A DNA stretch of 5,255 nucleotides from JAHQVK01 sp039819565 (GTDB lineage: Bacteria > Myxococcota > Kuafuiibacteriia > Kuafuiibacteriales > Kuafuiibacteriaceae). The stretch spans positions 1 to 5,255 of the forward strand of contig JBCBRU010000632.1 of NCBI GenBank assembly GCA_039819565.1, in the 5' to 3' direction. The notes beneath the pieces were generated by a model. That model was not told the origin of the DNA, ran no database searches, and saw only the letters and a list, made by a program, of their open reading frames with translations. The number at the start of each line of letters is the position of its first letter. The first letter of the stretch is position 1. The translations under genes and the position numbers were made by a program. Shown here piece by piece: positions 1 through 5,255 of the stretch.

Positions 1-60
1 GATCTCCTGCTTCTTCCGGAAGCTCCGCGCTACGTCGTCCTCACCGGCTGCCGTCAACCG
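1..60 (+). other. Inverted CHAT fragment carrying the catalytic Cys motif
   Basis: Plus frame 1 reads DLLLLPEAPRYVVLTGCRQP. This is the classic CHAT strand-loop that follows the catalytic His motif (families typically show LxLPxAPxxVVLSGC); Cys is at 49-51. The minus-strand CHAT gene stops resembling the family at RLTAA (60-46), just where this block should begin. Joining them would give TAADLLLLPEAPRYVVLTGC in frame. Bases 46-60 (GGCTGCCGTCAACCG) fit both readings: GCRQP on plus and RLTAA on minus. They would be one arm of a 15-bp inverted repeat, with 1-45 as the inverted loop. The second arm would lie left of the window, so it is inferred and not seen. Confidence 0.8.
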
Positions 61-2268
61 AGTTTGCTCAGCGAGGACCAGCGCGTCCCCCCCCCATCGA
101 TCCGCCTCCCGAGCTCCGTGGCCTGCGTAGTGAAAGACCGAGGCCCCGGGGAGGGCCTCGCTCAGCGCCGTCCACGTGACCGCAGCGCCGACGAGGAGGG
201 TCACCTGGAATCCGAGATCTCGATAGATCTTCGCGATCGCCCGCCCTTCCCGGCTCGCCTCCTGAAGGTCCTCACTCGGGTCCGCGGCGACGACCACGTG
301 ACCTCCGGGACGGGGCGCTTTTCGGACGCCGAGCCCCAGCGACCAGCGCTGCCGCCGGCCGGTTGACGCCGAGCCGGTGAGGGTGCGGCGGAGCTGGGCG
401 AGGGGGCCGGGATACACCGTGAGCGACGCATCTCCCGGCTCCACGGACCTAACCACCTGAGGGCGCCTTCCCCCCGAGCGCAGCAGGTAGCGCCCCGGGC
501 CGCCCGATTCGGGGACAGCGACGAGCTCATCGCCGCCTCGCTCGGGGCCCCCGCAGTCGAGGCGGGACGTTTCGTCCTCGAGGAGAGCGACCGCCGCCCG
601 GAGGCCCTTCTCGACCTCGGACCACTCCGAGGTCCGACGCTGCCGGGCCGTTTCGAGCTCTCGCTGAGACCGCCCCCAATCCAAACGTACATCCTCCGTC
701 CATCGACGACGCAGCCGGAGGTAGCGCTCGAGGGCTTGGGTCCAGCGACGACGCTTCTCCTCACCCCAGCTCGAAATCCGCTGCTGGGTGGCGAGATCCG
801 CACGCGCCCGGCGCTGGGCCCTCCGAATGGCGCAGAAGGCCCGCTGCGTCTGCCCGAGGGCGAGGGCCGCGGAGACCAGCCCCGACAGGGAACGTCTGCG
901 GTCGGCGAGATAGGCGGACCGATCCTCATTCAGCGGGAGCCAGAGCGCGGTCTCCTCGAGGACCTCCTCGGCGCGCGCGTAGGCCGCGAAGGCCGGCTCC
1001 CAGTCGGAGACGTCCGCGGCCACATCGCCGAGGCCCAGCCAAGAGCGCCATCGGGAGGCCGCACCGAGCGGGCCGGCCTCGTCGCCCATTCGCTCGAAAG
1101 CCCGACGGGCCTCCTCCCTCTCCCCGCGCGAGAGCGCCCGACGTGCCGTGAGCTCCAGCTGCCAGATCCGTTGCGCTCGCCCCACCGCCCGAGTGCTCGT
1201 GTGACTCTCCGCCGCGGCCTCGGGCCGACCTTCCTGAAGAGCCGCGAGAGCGAGGTTCAGCTTCGCGTTGTCGAGTCGACGAGGTCTCGAGCACCGCTCC
1301 TGGTAGAGGCGAAGCGAACGCTCCAGCGGCGGCCGCGGATCCGGCGTCGAGAGGACGCCGGTGCTCCTCTCGAGGTAGCGGATCCAGCCCAAATTGCTCT
1401 CGAAGCGAGCCTGCGCGCAGGCCGGAATGGAGGCCAGCCGGCCTCGGGCGCGCTCGAGGCGTTCGAGGGCGAGATGCCCCCGCCCGAGCTCTTGGGCATT
1501 GACGGCCCACAGCTCGAGGGCGCCGAGAGCGAGACGGTCGAGGCCCCAGGCTTGAAAGCCCGCCTCCGCCGCGGCCAGCTTGTCCGATGCCCCTACGAGG
1601 TCACCCACTCGCCGGGACCACAGACCGTCGTAGTACGCCCATCGCGGGCGCCCCGCTGGGTAGGTCGCGACGAGCGCGCGGGCGCGGTCCAGAAGGGCGC
1701 GCGCGAGCTGCAGCTCGTCATGGCGCCAGAGCGCATGAAAGGCGAGCGCCAAGAGGTCGCTCAGTCTCGGCGCATCAAGGCCTTCTTGGGCATAGAAGGG
1801 CTCGGCGCTCGCCACCCACCGTTGGGCCTCCTGAAGGTCGCCCGCGGCCAGGCTGCGTCGAGCCAGGCGAGACGCACACCGGGGGGCTCGCCACCCCTCG
1901 AGGTCACCGGACGCGGCGCACGCCCGCAGGTCATCCTCCCCGTTCGGGAGCGCGGCGACCGGCAATAGGGTGATTTGAGCCCGGACCTGCTGCCCCTCAT
2001 CGACAAAGCGCACCTCGCGAGCCCGGTCCGACGGGGCGAGGCGGAGGACCCCGCCCGCGCTCGCTGGCGTCCGCACCGCGTCGACGAGGGCGAAGCGCGC
2101 CACGGGAACTCTGAGGTGCAGCTCAGCCTGCGGCTCGTGCCAGCACTGGCGGCCGCGAGCGCGGAGACAACCCACCGACTCGATGGACTCCAGCTCCGAA
2201 GAGGAGCAGGCGCTCGTCAGGGCCGCGGCGACGACCAGCACGGCCGGGCGGAAATGCTCGCCAAGCAA
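1..2268 (-). CDS. Putative lipoprotein with TPR-like region and CHAT protease domain, partial at 3' end
   Basis: The minus frame is open from a TAG at 2334-2332 to the window edge. I place the start at TTG 2268 because it gives a compact lipoprotein signal: a short n-region, the hydrophobic stretch AVLVVAAAL, then LTSAC with Cys21 (lipobox -3 residue is Thr, so imperfect). No clear ribosome binding site supports it; GTG 2313 in the same frame would add 15 residues. Residues about 125-560 are Ala/Leu/Arg-rich helices resembling degenerate TPRs. From about 600 a CHAT domain follows: VVVAADPS near 658, then VFHYAGHG with His713 and His717, then GGDALVLAEQTRLTAA. CHAT proteins are caspase/separase-like cysteine proteases with a His-Cys dyad. 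The expected Cys motif is missing on this strand; it appears on the plus strand at 34-51. The last 15 residues (45 to 1) are antisense of that segment and probably not genuine. It lies 63 bp after the upstream secreted-protein gene in the same direction, so an operon is likely. The substrate is unknown. Confidence 0.88.
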   Translation of the reverse strand, partial: MLGEHFRPAVLVVAAALTSACSSSELESIESVGCLRARGRQCWHEPQAELHLRVPVARFALVDAVRTPASAGGVLRLAPSDRAREVRFVDEGQQVRAQITLLPVAALPNGEDDLRACAASGDLEGWRAPRCASRLARRSLAAGDLQEAQRWVASAEPFYAQEGLDAPRLSDLLALAFHALWRHDELQLARALLDRARALVATYPAGRPRWAYYDGLWSRRVGDLVGASDKLAAAEAGFQAWGLDRLALGALELWAVNAQELGRGHLALERLERARGRLASIPACAQARFESNLGWIRYLERSTGVLSTPDPRPPLERSLRLYQERCSRPRRLDNAKLNLALAALQEGRPEAAAESHTSTRAVGRAQRIWQLELTARRALSRGEREEARRAFERMGDEAGPLGAASRWRSWLGLGDVAADVSDWEPAFAAYARAEEVLEETALWLPLNEDRSAYLADRRRSLSGLVSAALALGQTQRAFCAIRRAQRRARADLATQQRISSWGEEKRRRWTQALERYLRLRRRWTEDVRLDWGRSQRELETARQRRTSEWSEVEKGLRAAVALLEDETSRLDCGGPERGGDELVAVPESGGPGRYLLRSGGRRPQVVRSVEPGDASLTVYPGPLAQLRRTLTGSASTGRRQRWSLGLGVRKAPRPGGHVVVAADPSEDLQEASREGRAIAKIYRDLGFQVTLLVGAAVTWTALSEALPGASVFHYAGHGAREADRWGGDALVLAEQTRLTAAGEDDVARSFRKKQEI

Positions 2269-2331
2269 TACTCGGCCGCGACCCAGCCCGCCTCGAGCGC
2301 AGAGGCCACCCACCCCCTCATCATGCCTCGA

Positions 2332-3117
2332 CTAAAAACAGACGCGGTAGGCGGCATTGTAAGGGCTCGAGAAGGTGGCCAGACCATCGAAGCAAGCACC
2401 ACCGATCGCCTTTCCGTCGAAGCTCATCACGACCCGCCCCTGAGAGGTGAACTCGATGTGGAGGTCTTCCGGAGCGCTCTGGCTCCAGGTCCCGGTGGGC
2501 GCGGTGGTGCGGCCCGGGAAGGAGACGGTTCCGTTCACCTCAAGGGTGAGAGGATAGGACCCGGTGGAGCCGGGAGAAACGACGCAGTCATAGAAAGCGA
2601 TGAGGCCCTGCCCGGAGCAGAACGTGACCGTGGCTGCGGCCGGAGGTGAGAGGGGCTGGGTGTAGTACACGAGCTCGACCGGCGCCGAGGCTTCGTTGTT
2701 GCCGAGGTCGGTGTCGTTCGTCGTCGAGGCGACGGCCCGAATCTCCCCGGGGACGGCGCTGTGCGCCGCCGTGAAGTCGAACCCGATGCGCGTCGACTTT
2801 CCGCGTCGGAGGTGGCCGAGGACACACTCGAAGACGGTGCCGTCGTCGTAGCATCGAGCGTCGGCGCCGGTGACCTCGCCGAGGATGTAGGCGCGGGGCG
2901 AGGTCGCGGTGAGCGGGAAGTGGATCTGCACCCGCACGTTCTGGGCGCGGCGCCGGGAGACGTTTTCGACCACGACCTCGTAGCGACCGGGAGCGCCCAC
3001 GAGAACCGGCCCCGGGCTGAGGAGCTGCACGGAGATGTCGGTGGGTCGGGCGGCTTCGGCGAAACGAGGCAGAAGGCAGGGGATGGATAGGGTCAGGGCG
3101 GCAAAGTATCGATGCAT
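2332..3117 (-). CDS. Secreted protein with DUF11/CARDB-like domain and Cys-containing C-terminal domain
   Basis: A 261-residue protein. The start at ATG 3117 is supported by AAGGAG seven bases upstream and by a signal peptide directly after it: MHRYF, a hydrophobic core, then FAEA|ARPTD with likely cleavage after Ala22. The frame is open to 3246, but the extra Arg-rich residues would bury the signal. Residues about 28-145 look like a bacterial Ig-like DUF11/CARDB domain: a PVLVGAPGRYEVVVENVS strand, VRVQIHFP, a RRGKSTRIGFDF strand, and the NDTDLGNNEA ending typical of these repeats. Residues about 160-261 form a separate domain with five Cys (FCSGQG, FYDCVV, GACFDG, YRVCF at the terminus, plus those of the first domain nearby) that may form disulfides; I do not recognise this family. 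The product is probably periplasmic, exported or surface-bound. The stop TAG lies 63 bp before the CHAT gene, so it may act with it, for example as partner or substrate; that role is inference. Confidence 0.85.
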   Translation of the reverse strand: MHRYFAALTLSIPCLLPRFAEAARPTDISVQLLSPGPVLVGAPGRYEVVVENVSRRRAQNVRVQIHFPLTATSPRAYILGEVTGADARCYDDGTVFECVLGHLRRGKSTRIGFDFTAAHSAVPGEIRAVASTTNDTDLGNNEASAPVELVYYTQPLSPPAAATVTFCSGQGLIAFYDCVVSPGSTGSYPLTLEVNGTVSFPGRTTAPTGTWSQSAPEDLHIEFTSQGRVVMSFDGKAIGGACFDGLATFSSPYNAAYRVCF

Positions 3118-3124
3118 AGATCTT

Positions 3125-3130
3125 CTCCTT
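3125..3130 (-). promoter_or_regulatory. Shine-Dalgarno site of the DUF11-like gene
   Basis: The minus strand reads AAGGAG, then the seven-base spacer AAGATCT, then ATG at 3117. This near-consensus site decides the start over the longer open frame beginning at 3246. Confidence 0.85.
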
Positions 3131-3257
3131 CGGAACGGGTCGCTCCGATCGTGGCGCGGCGTGCGCAACCACCCTCTATGCGGAAGCAGGATGCGAACGG
3201 GTTCGGGGGGGCGCAAAAGAAGCGAGGCCCTTCGCCGACGCCTCAACGTGAGCCGTG

Positions 3258-3360
3258 GAGGGCTAAGCTTAGGGGGGCGAGATGATTCCCGAGCGTCGAG
3301 GGCTAAGCCTAGGGGGGGGCGGTCGTCAGCTTTCGCGAGGGCTACGTCTAGGGGTCGGGG
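3258..3360. repeat. Degenerate tandem repeat array A, three units of 39-40 bp
   Basis: Three units begin GAGGGCTA at 3258, 3298 and 3337: GAGGGCTAAGCTTAGGGGGG, then GAGGGCTAAGCCTAGGGGGG (eight G in total), then GAGGGCTACGTCTAGGGG. The first contains the perfect palindrome CTAAGCTTAG. Each core ends in a run of four to eight G. Sequence between the cores differs. The core resembles that of array B (CTAAACTTTTAGGGGGG), so the two are probably one repeat family. Confidence 0.75.
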
Positions 3361-3371
3361 ACCGGCGCGTA

Positions 3372-3420
3372 CGTTATAGTAAAAAACGTTTCGGGTGATC
3401 GTTCGTTATAGTAGAAACGT
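3372..3420. repeat. Direct repeat pair CGTTATAGTA(A/G)AAACGT in AT-rich insert; possible promoter
   Basis: Two copies lie 32 bp apart at 3372-3389 (CGTTATAGTAAAAAACGT) and 3404-3420 (CGTTATAGTAGAAACGT). On the minus strand each contains TACTATAAC, which resembles a -10 box for the DUF11-like gene about 280 bp downstream; on the plus strand each contains TATAGT. No convincing -35 element is seen. The insert sits between arrays A and B and is much more AT-rich than the surroundings. Each copy is itself partly palindromic at its ends (CGT...ACG). They could be promoter elements, operators or degenerate spacers of the repeat ladder. Confidence 0.4.
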
Positions 3421-3604
3421 CTAAACTCTTAGGGGGGTTGGCTTCGTTTTTTACTCGAACCCCTAAACTTTTAGGGGGGTCGGCCTCGTTTTTGACTCGA
3501 ACCCCTAAACTTTTAGGGGGGTCGGCTTCGTTTTCTACTCGAACCCCTAATCTTTTAGGGGGGCGGCTTCGTTTTTGAACCGAACCCCTATTATTCGAGC
3601 GGGG
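3421..3604. repeat. Tandem repeat array B, four 42-bp units with hairpin cores
   Basis: TAGGGGGG starts at 3430, 3472, 3514 and 3556, exactly 42 bp apart. Each unit reads TAGGGGGG, then (T)(C/T)GGC(T/C)TCG, a T-run (CGTTTT), ACTCGAA or similar, then CCCCTAA, which leads into the next unit. The unit junctions form hairpins such as CCCCTAAACTTTTAGGGG (stem CCCCTAAA/TTTAGGGG, loop CT). The fourth unit is diverged (AACCGAACCCCTATTATTCG) and a weak fifth core, AGCGGGG, occurs at 3598-3604 in phase. No unique spacers are present, so this is not a CRISPR array. T-runs lie about 16 bases from the stems, so classical terminators are doubtful. The array sits between the HEGDWE fragment and the DUF11-like gene. 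Confidence 0.9.
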
Positions 3605-3636
3605 ATCGTCTCGTGCGCCGAGCCAAAACCCGTCCC

Positions 3637-3655
3637 TTTAGGGGGTCCAGCTTCG
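3637..3655. repeat. Outlying degenerate repeat unit
   Basis: TTTAGGGGGTCCAGCTTCG matches the start of an array B unit (TTTTAGGGGGGTCGGCTTCG) with few changes. Its TAG at 3639 is 83 bp from the last clear unit at 3556, close to two periods, which suggests an eroded extension of the array. Confidence 0.6.
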
Positions 3656-3802
3656 CGCCGTCGACCGTCTCCCCACCTTCGGTCGGGTGACCTCCCCCGC
3701 GCCGCCCGCACCTGAGGCGCGGAGGCTCGTCGCGAACCGTATCGCTGGGAACACCCTCGGAGAGCTCCGTCTCTCGAGCGCCAAGGATCGGGTGGGCGTG
3801 AC
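3656..3802. other. No gene recognised between repeats and HEGDWE fragment
   Basis: This GC-rich stretch has short open frames on both strands but none with family resemblance, a ribosome binding site or a convincing start. It immediately follows, in minus reading, the TAG that ends the HEGDWE fragment. It may be the decayed 3' part of that gene; neither the same frame (starting VTPTRSLALE) nor a shifted frame (starting GHAHPILGARE) looks clearly like family sequence. Confidence 0.4.
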
Positions 3803-4051
3803 CTACGAGCCCTCCCAGTCACCCTCGTGGGCGTCGAAGTCGAGGGCTTCGGCGCCGCTGTCGAAGAGCGCATAGTCCGAAGGGCTGAAGTCGTTCGCCA
3901 TCTGCGCATAGGGGAAGAGGAACAGATCTCCGTCGTGTCCCGCGCCCATGCGTTCCCCCCGGCGGTGGCGGTCGGCCATCTCGGCCTTCATCGAGGAGAT
4001 GGAGACGGCCTCCTGCCCTTGCCAGCGCGTGCACATGTCGCAAATGGGCAT
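3803..4051 (-). pseudogene. Fragment with HEGDWE motif, Vps62/DUF946-like, probably truncated
   Basis: From ATG 4051 the minus frame encodes 82 residues starting MPICDMC and ending in DFDAHEGDWEGS followed by TAG. ATG 3979 (MADRHRR) is an alternative start. Codons from about 3980 down to 3806 are almost all G/C-ending and give sensible protein, including GDLFLFPYAQ and DYALFDSGAEALDFDAH. HEGDWE is the hallmark of Vps62/DUF946-like domains, where roughly a hundred or more residues normally follow; here the stop comes two residues after the motif. The frame is also open upstream into the lectin gene's 3' end, without a clear start or ribosome binding site. It is most likely a remnant or a gene broken by a nonsense change or sequencing error. 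A real short protein cannot be excluded. The family call rests on one motif. Confidence 0.45.
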
Positions 4052-4403
4052 GGCCGTCCGGGCGCATCGACGCACCGCCTGATTCGGGCACGGGCGCGAC
4101 AGTAAGATCCCGCTCGTTTCCCGACAGCGCGACACGGGGAGATCCTGGTCGAGCCCTGGCCTCCGCGCAAGCCGCGGGGTCCCGAGACCAGAGCTCCGAG
4201 TCAGCGCAGCCCATCTCGCGGGTTCGGACCTTCGCCCTTGCGAGGGCCTTGCTTTACCTGTCGTCCTGGTGACGAGACGTCGCTGCGATTCGTCCGCCAA
4301 GCGGTCGACGAGCTGAAGGCGAAGGGCAGGCTCGGGGGGGTAGGCGCTCGCCAACGCCTTTGCGACGCCGGCGTCCTCGGCGGGCGGGTGGGGGCGACGG
4401 CGC
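4052..4403. other. No confident gene between lectin stop and HEGDWE fragment
   Basis: The minus frame of the HEGDWE fragment stays open across this stretch. One portion, about 4370-4270, reads like protein with high third-position GC (GVAKALASAYPPEP, LQLVDRLADESQRRL). The plus strand also has an open frame at 4238-4423, without a ribosome binding site or family signature. No RNA gene, repeat or terminator is visible. It may hold a degraded N-terminal part of the HEGDWE gene. Confidence 0.4.
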
Positions 4404-5141
4404 TCAGCGGAAGCGGAGCGTGAACAGCTGCCTTGGGTGAGCGTCGCCAGCGGAAGCGGTCGCGCAGTCCCAGAACTGAAACCGGTTGCCGTTGTGCGTG
4501 GCGCCACCGCTCAGGTCCACGCACTTGCTGTTCCTGAGGCTGAAGACCTGGAACGAGGGGCGCGCGAAGGGGTTCGGCTTGAATCGAACCTCGAACTGCT
4601 GGTTCATGTTGCCGTCCTGGCAGGCCCAGAGCTGGAGGCGCGTGCCGTTGGCCGTGCCGCCCGCGTCGACGTCCAAGCACTTACGGCTCGCGCTGTGGAC
4701 AATCTGATATCGGTCGCGTCCTTGTCGGACTAGCTCGAACTCCTGGTTGGACACGTACATCCCGTTATCGATGCAGTGCCACAGCTGAAGCTGAGCGCCG
4801 TTGCTCGTGTTGCCCGCGCTGAGGTCCAGACACTTACCGTTGGCCGGCATTTCGAGGCCCACCTTGCCGTAGCCCGCGTCGACGTCCTCGAGAATCCACT
4901 TCGCGGCATCGTCGAGAGTACTGCTCATCTCGACCCGTCCGTTCCCCGCCTTCACGAACTGGCGGGTCAGTTGGTTCACGATGGTGAAGGTGTTGCCGGT
5001 CAACCGCTTCAGCGCGTAGGTCGAGCCCACCGCATGCATTGAGGTGGAGACTACGAGCTGGGAGCCCGAGCCCGGCTGGATGTATCGAGGGGAGGCGCTG
5101 GGCGGAGTGAACTCGAGTCGCATGTTGTCATAGGTCCGGTC
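4404..5141 (-). CDS. Ricin B-type (QxW)3 lectin-domain protein, 5' end lost at orientation switch
   Basis: From the switch near 5141 the frame gives 245 residues ending in FTLRFR and TGA (4406-4404). The C-terminal 150 residues are a textbook ricin-type beta-trefoil with three repeats: KCLDLSAG...QLQLWHC (W near 4781), KCLDVDAG...RLQLWAC (W near 4628) and KCVDLSGG...RFQFWDC (W near 4472). Each repeat has paired Cys. The N-terminal part (TYDNMRLEF, YALKRLTGNTFTIVNQ, RQFVKAGNGRVEM, AAKWILEDVD) looks like another beta-trefoil-type half. Such domains bind galactose or other sugars; the real ligand is unknown. The frame extends to ATG 5204, but those residues are antisense of a plus-strand lectin segment and are probably not real, so the true start lies outside the window. 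The protein is likely secreted or surface-associated, but no signal peptide can be seen. It is codirectional with the other genes. Confidence 0.85.
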   Translation of the reverse strand, partial: DRTYDNMRLEFTPPSASPRYIQPGSGSQLVVSTSMHAVGSTYALKRLTGNTFTIVNQLTRQFVKAGNGRVEMSSTLDDAAKWILEDVDAGYGKVGLEMPANGKCLDLSAGNTSNGAQLQLWHCIDNGMYVSNQEFELVRQGRDRYQIVHSASRKCLDVDAGGTANGTRLQLWACQDGNMNQQFEVRFKPNPFARPSFQVFSLRNSKCVDLSGGATHNGNRFQFWDCATASAGDAHPRQLFTLRFR

Positions 5142-5143
5142 GC

Positions 5144-5255
5144 AACACGTACCTGAAGTACGCTGTGGGCGCTCCGGTCGCGGGCCCGGCCATCTCGGAC
5201 CCAAAGCAGGCCGGCTACTACGACACGACCTGGGTCGTCGAGGAGTCGAACACCA
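5144..5255 (+). other. Inverted beta-trefoil lectin segment, no start codon
   Basis: The plus frame reads NTYLKYAVGAPVAG, then AISDPKQAGYYDTTWVVEES, then NT, and runs off the window. It resembles the RQFVKAGNGRVEMSS...DDAAKWILED repeat of the minus-strand lectin, so it is coding sequence of the same kind. The frame is closed upstream by TGA at 5108-5110, with no ATG, GTG or TTG before NTYLKY, so it cannot be a gene starting here. Preceding bases 5133-5143 (GGTCCGGTCGC) would be an inverted-repeat arm. If 5144-5255 were flipped, the lectin would read WVVEESNTSDRTYDNMRLEF in frame. The second arm would lie right of the window and is inferred. Confidence 0.7.

Noticed and set aside
736..1968. 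A 410-codon plus-strand open frame opposite the CHAT gene
   Set aside because: It is a GC-rich antisense shadow: low-complexity Arg/Glu/Gly/Pro protein with no domain, while the minus frame gives continuous TPR-CHAT sequence.
3118..3246. N-terminal extension of the DUF11-like protein to ATG 3246
   Set aside because: It would bury a good signal peptide and the AAGGAG site, and the extra residues are an Arg-rich run.
3440..3590. tRNA T-arm similarity (GGGGTTCGAG on the minus strand)
   Set aside because: Only the short TTCGA core matches. There is no acceptor, D or anticodon arm, and the match recurs with the repeat unit.
3421..3604. CRISPR array
   Set aside because: Units are contiguous 42-bp tandem copies without unique spacers, and no cas gene is present.
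3372..3604. Integron attC sites
   Set aside because: No GTTRRRY/RYYYAAC core pairs at the right spacing, and no cassette genes or integrase.
3421..3604. Telomere-like CCCCTAAA/TTTAGGGG repeats
   Set aside because: The motif occurs once per 42-bp unit as a hairpin arm, not as simple head-to-tail telomere units, and the setting is bacterial.
3827..4105. A 92-codon plus-strand frame opposite the HEGDWE fragment
   Set aside because: It mirrors a minus-strand frame with better codon pattern and a recognisable motif, so it is judged a shadow.
5142..5204. ATG 5204 as the lectin start
   Set aside because: The first 21 residues are antisense of the plus-strand lectin-like segment and lack a signal peptide or ribosome binding site.

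Overview
The window is GC-rich DNA with a very strong G/C preference at third codon positions. It encodes a lipid-anchored TPR-CHAT protein, a secreted DUF11-like protein and a ricin-type lectin. This mix suggests a predatory or social soil bacterium such as a myxobacterium (Myxococcota); that is an inference from gene content and codon use. All recognisable genes lie on the minus strand, apart from one short inverted coding segment at each end of the window.

Layout, read right to left (the direction of transcription). (1) 5144-5255 is a plus-strand fragment of a beta-trefoil/lectin coding sequence with no start codon. (2) 4404-5141 is a ricin B-type lectin with three QxW repeats; its N-terminus is cut off at the orientation switch. 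(3) 4052-4403 holds no recognisable gene. (4) 3803-4051 is a fragment ending in a HEGDWE motif, resembling the Vps62/DUF946-like family, closed by a TAG inside the expected domain. (5) 3258-3655 is a non-coding ladder of degenerate palindromic repeats with a period of about 40-42 bp. It contains an AT-rich insert carrying two copies of a CGTTATAGTA motif. (6) 2332-3117 is a secreted protein with a DUF11/CARDB-like domain and a Cys-containing C-terminal domain. (7) 1-2268 is a putative lipoprotein with a helical TPR-like region and a CHAT (caspase-like) protease domain, cut at the window edge. Genes 6 and 7 are close, codirectional and probably one operon.

The most unusual signal is at the two ends. 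At the left, the CHAT gene runs on the minus strand through its catalytic His motif, but the segment expected next, with the catalytic Cys (VVLTGC), is on the plus strand at 1-60. At the right, the lectin gene runs on the minus strand but a preceding lectin segment is on the plus strand. In both cases, re-inverting the terminal segment (1-45 and 5144-5255) across a short inverted-repeat arm would restore an in-frame protein. The simplest explanation is fold-back (snap-back) chimerism or collapse of hairpins at both contig ends. Real small inversions or hairpin-ended DNA are less likely alternatives.
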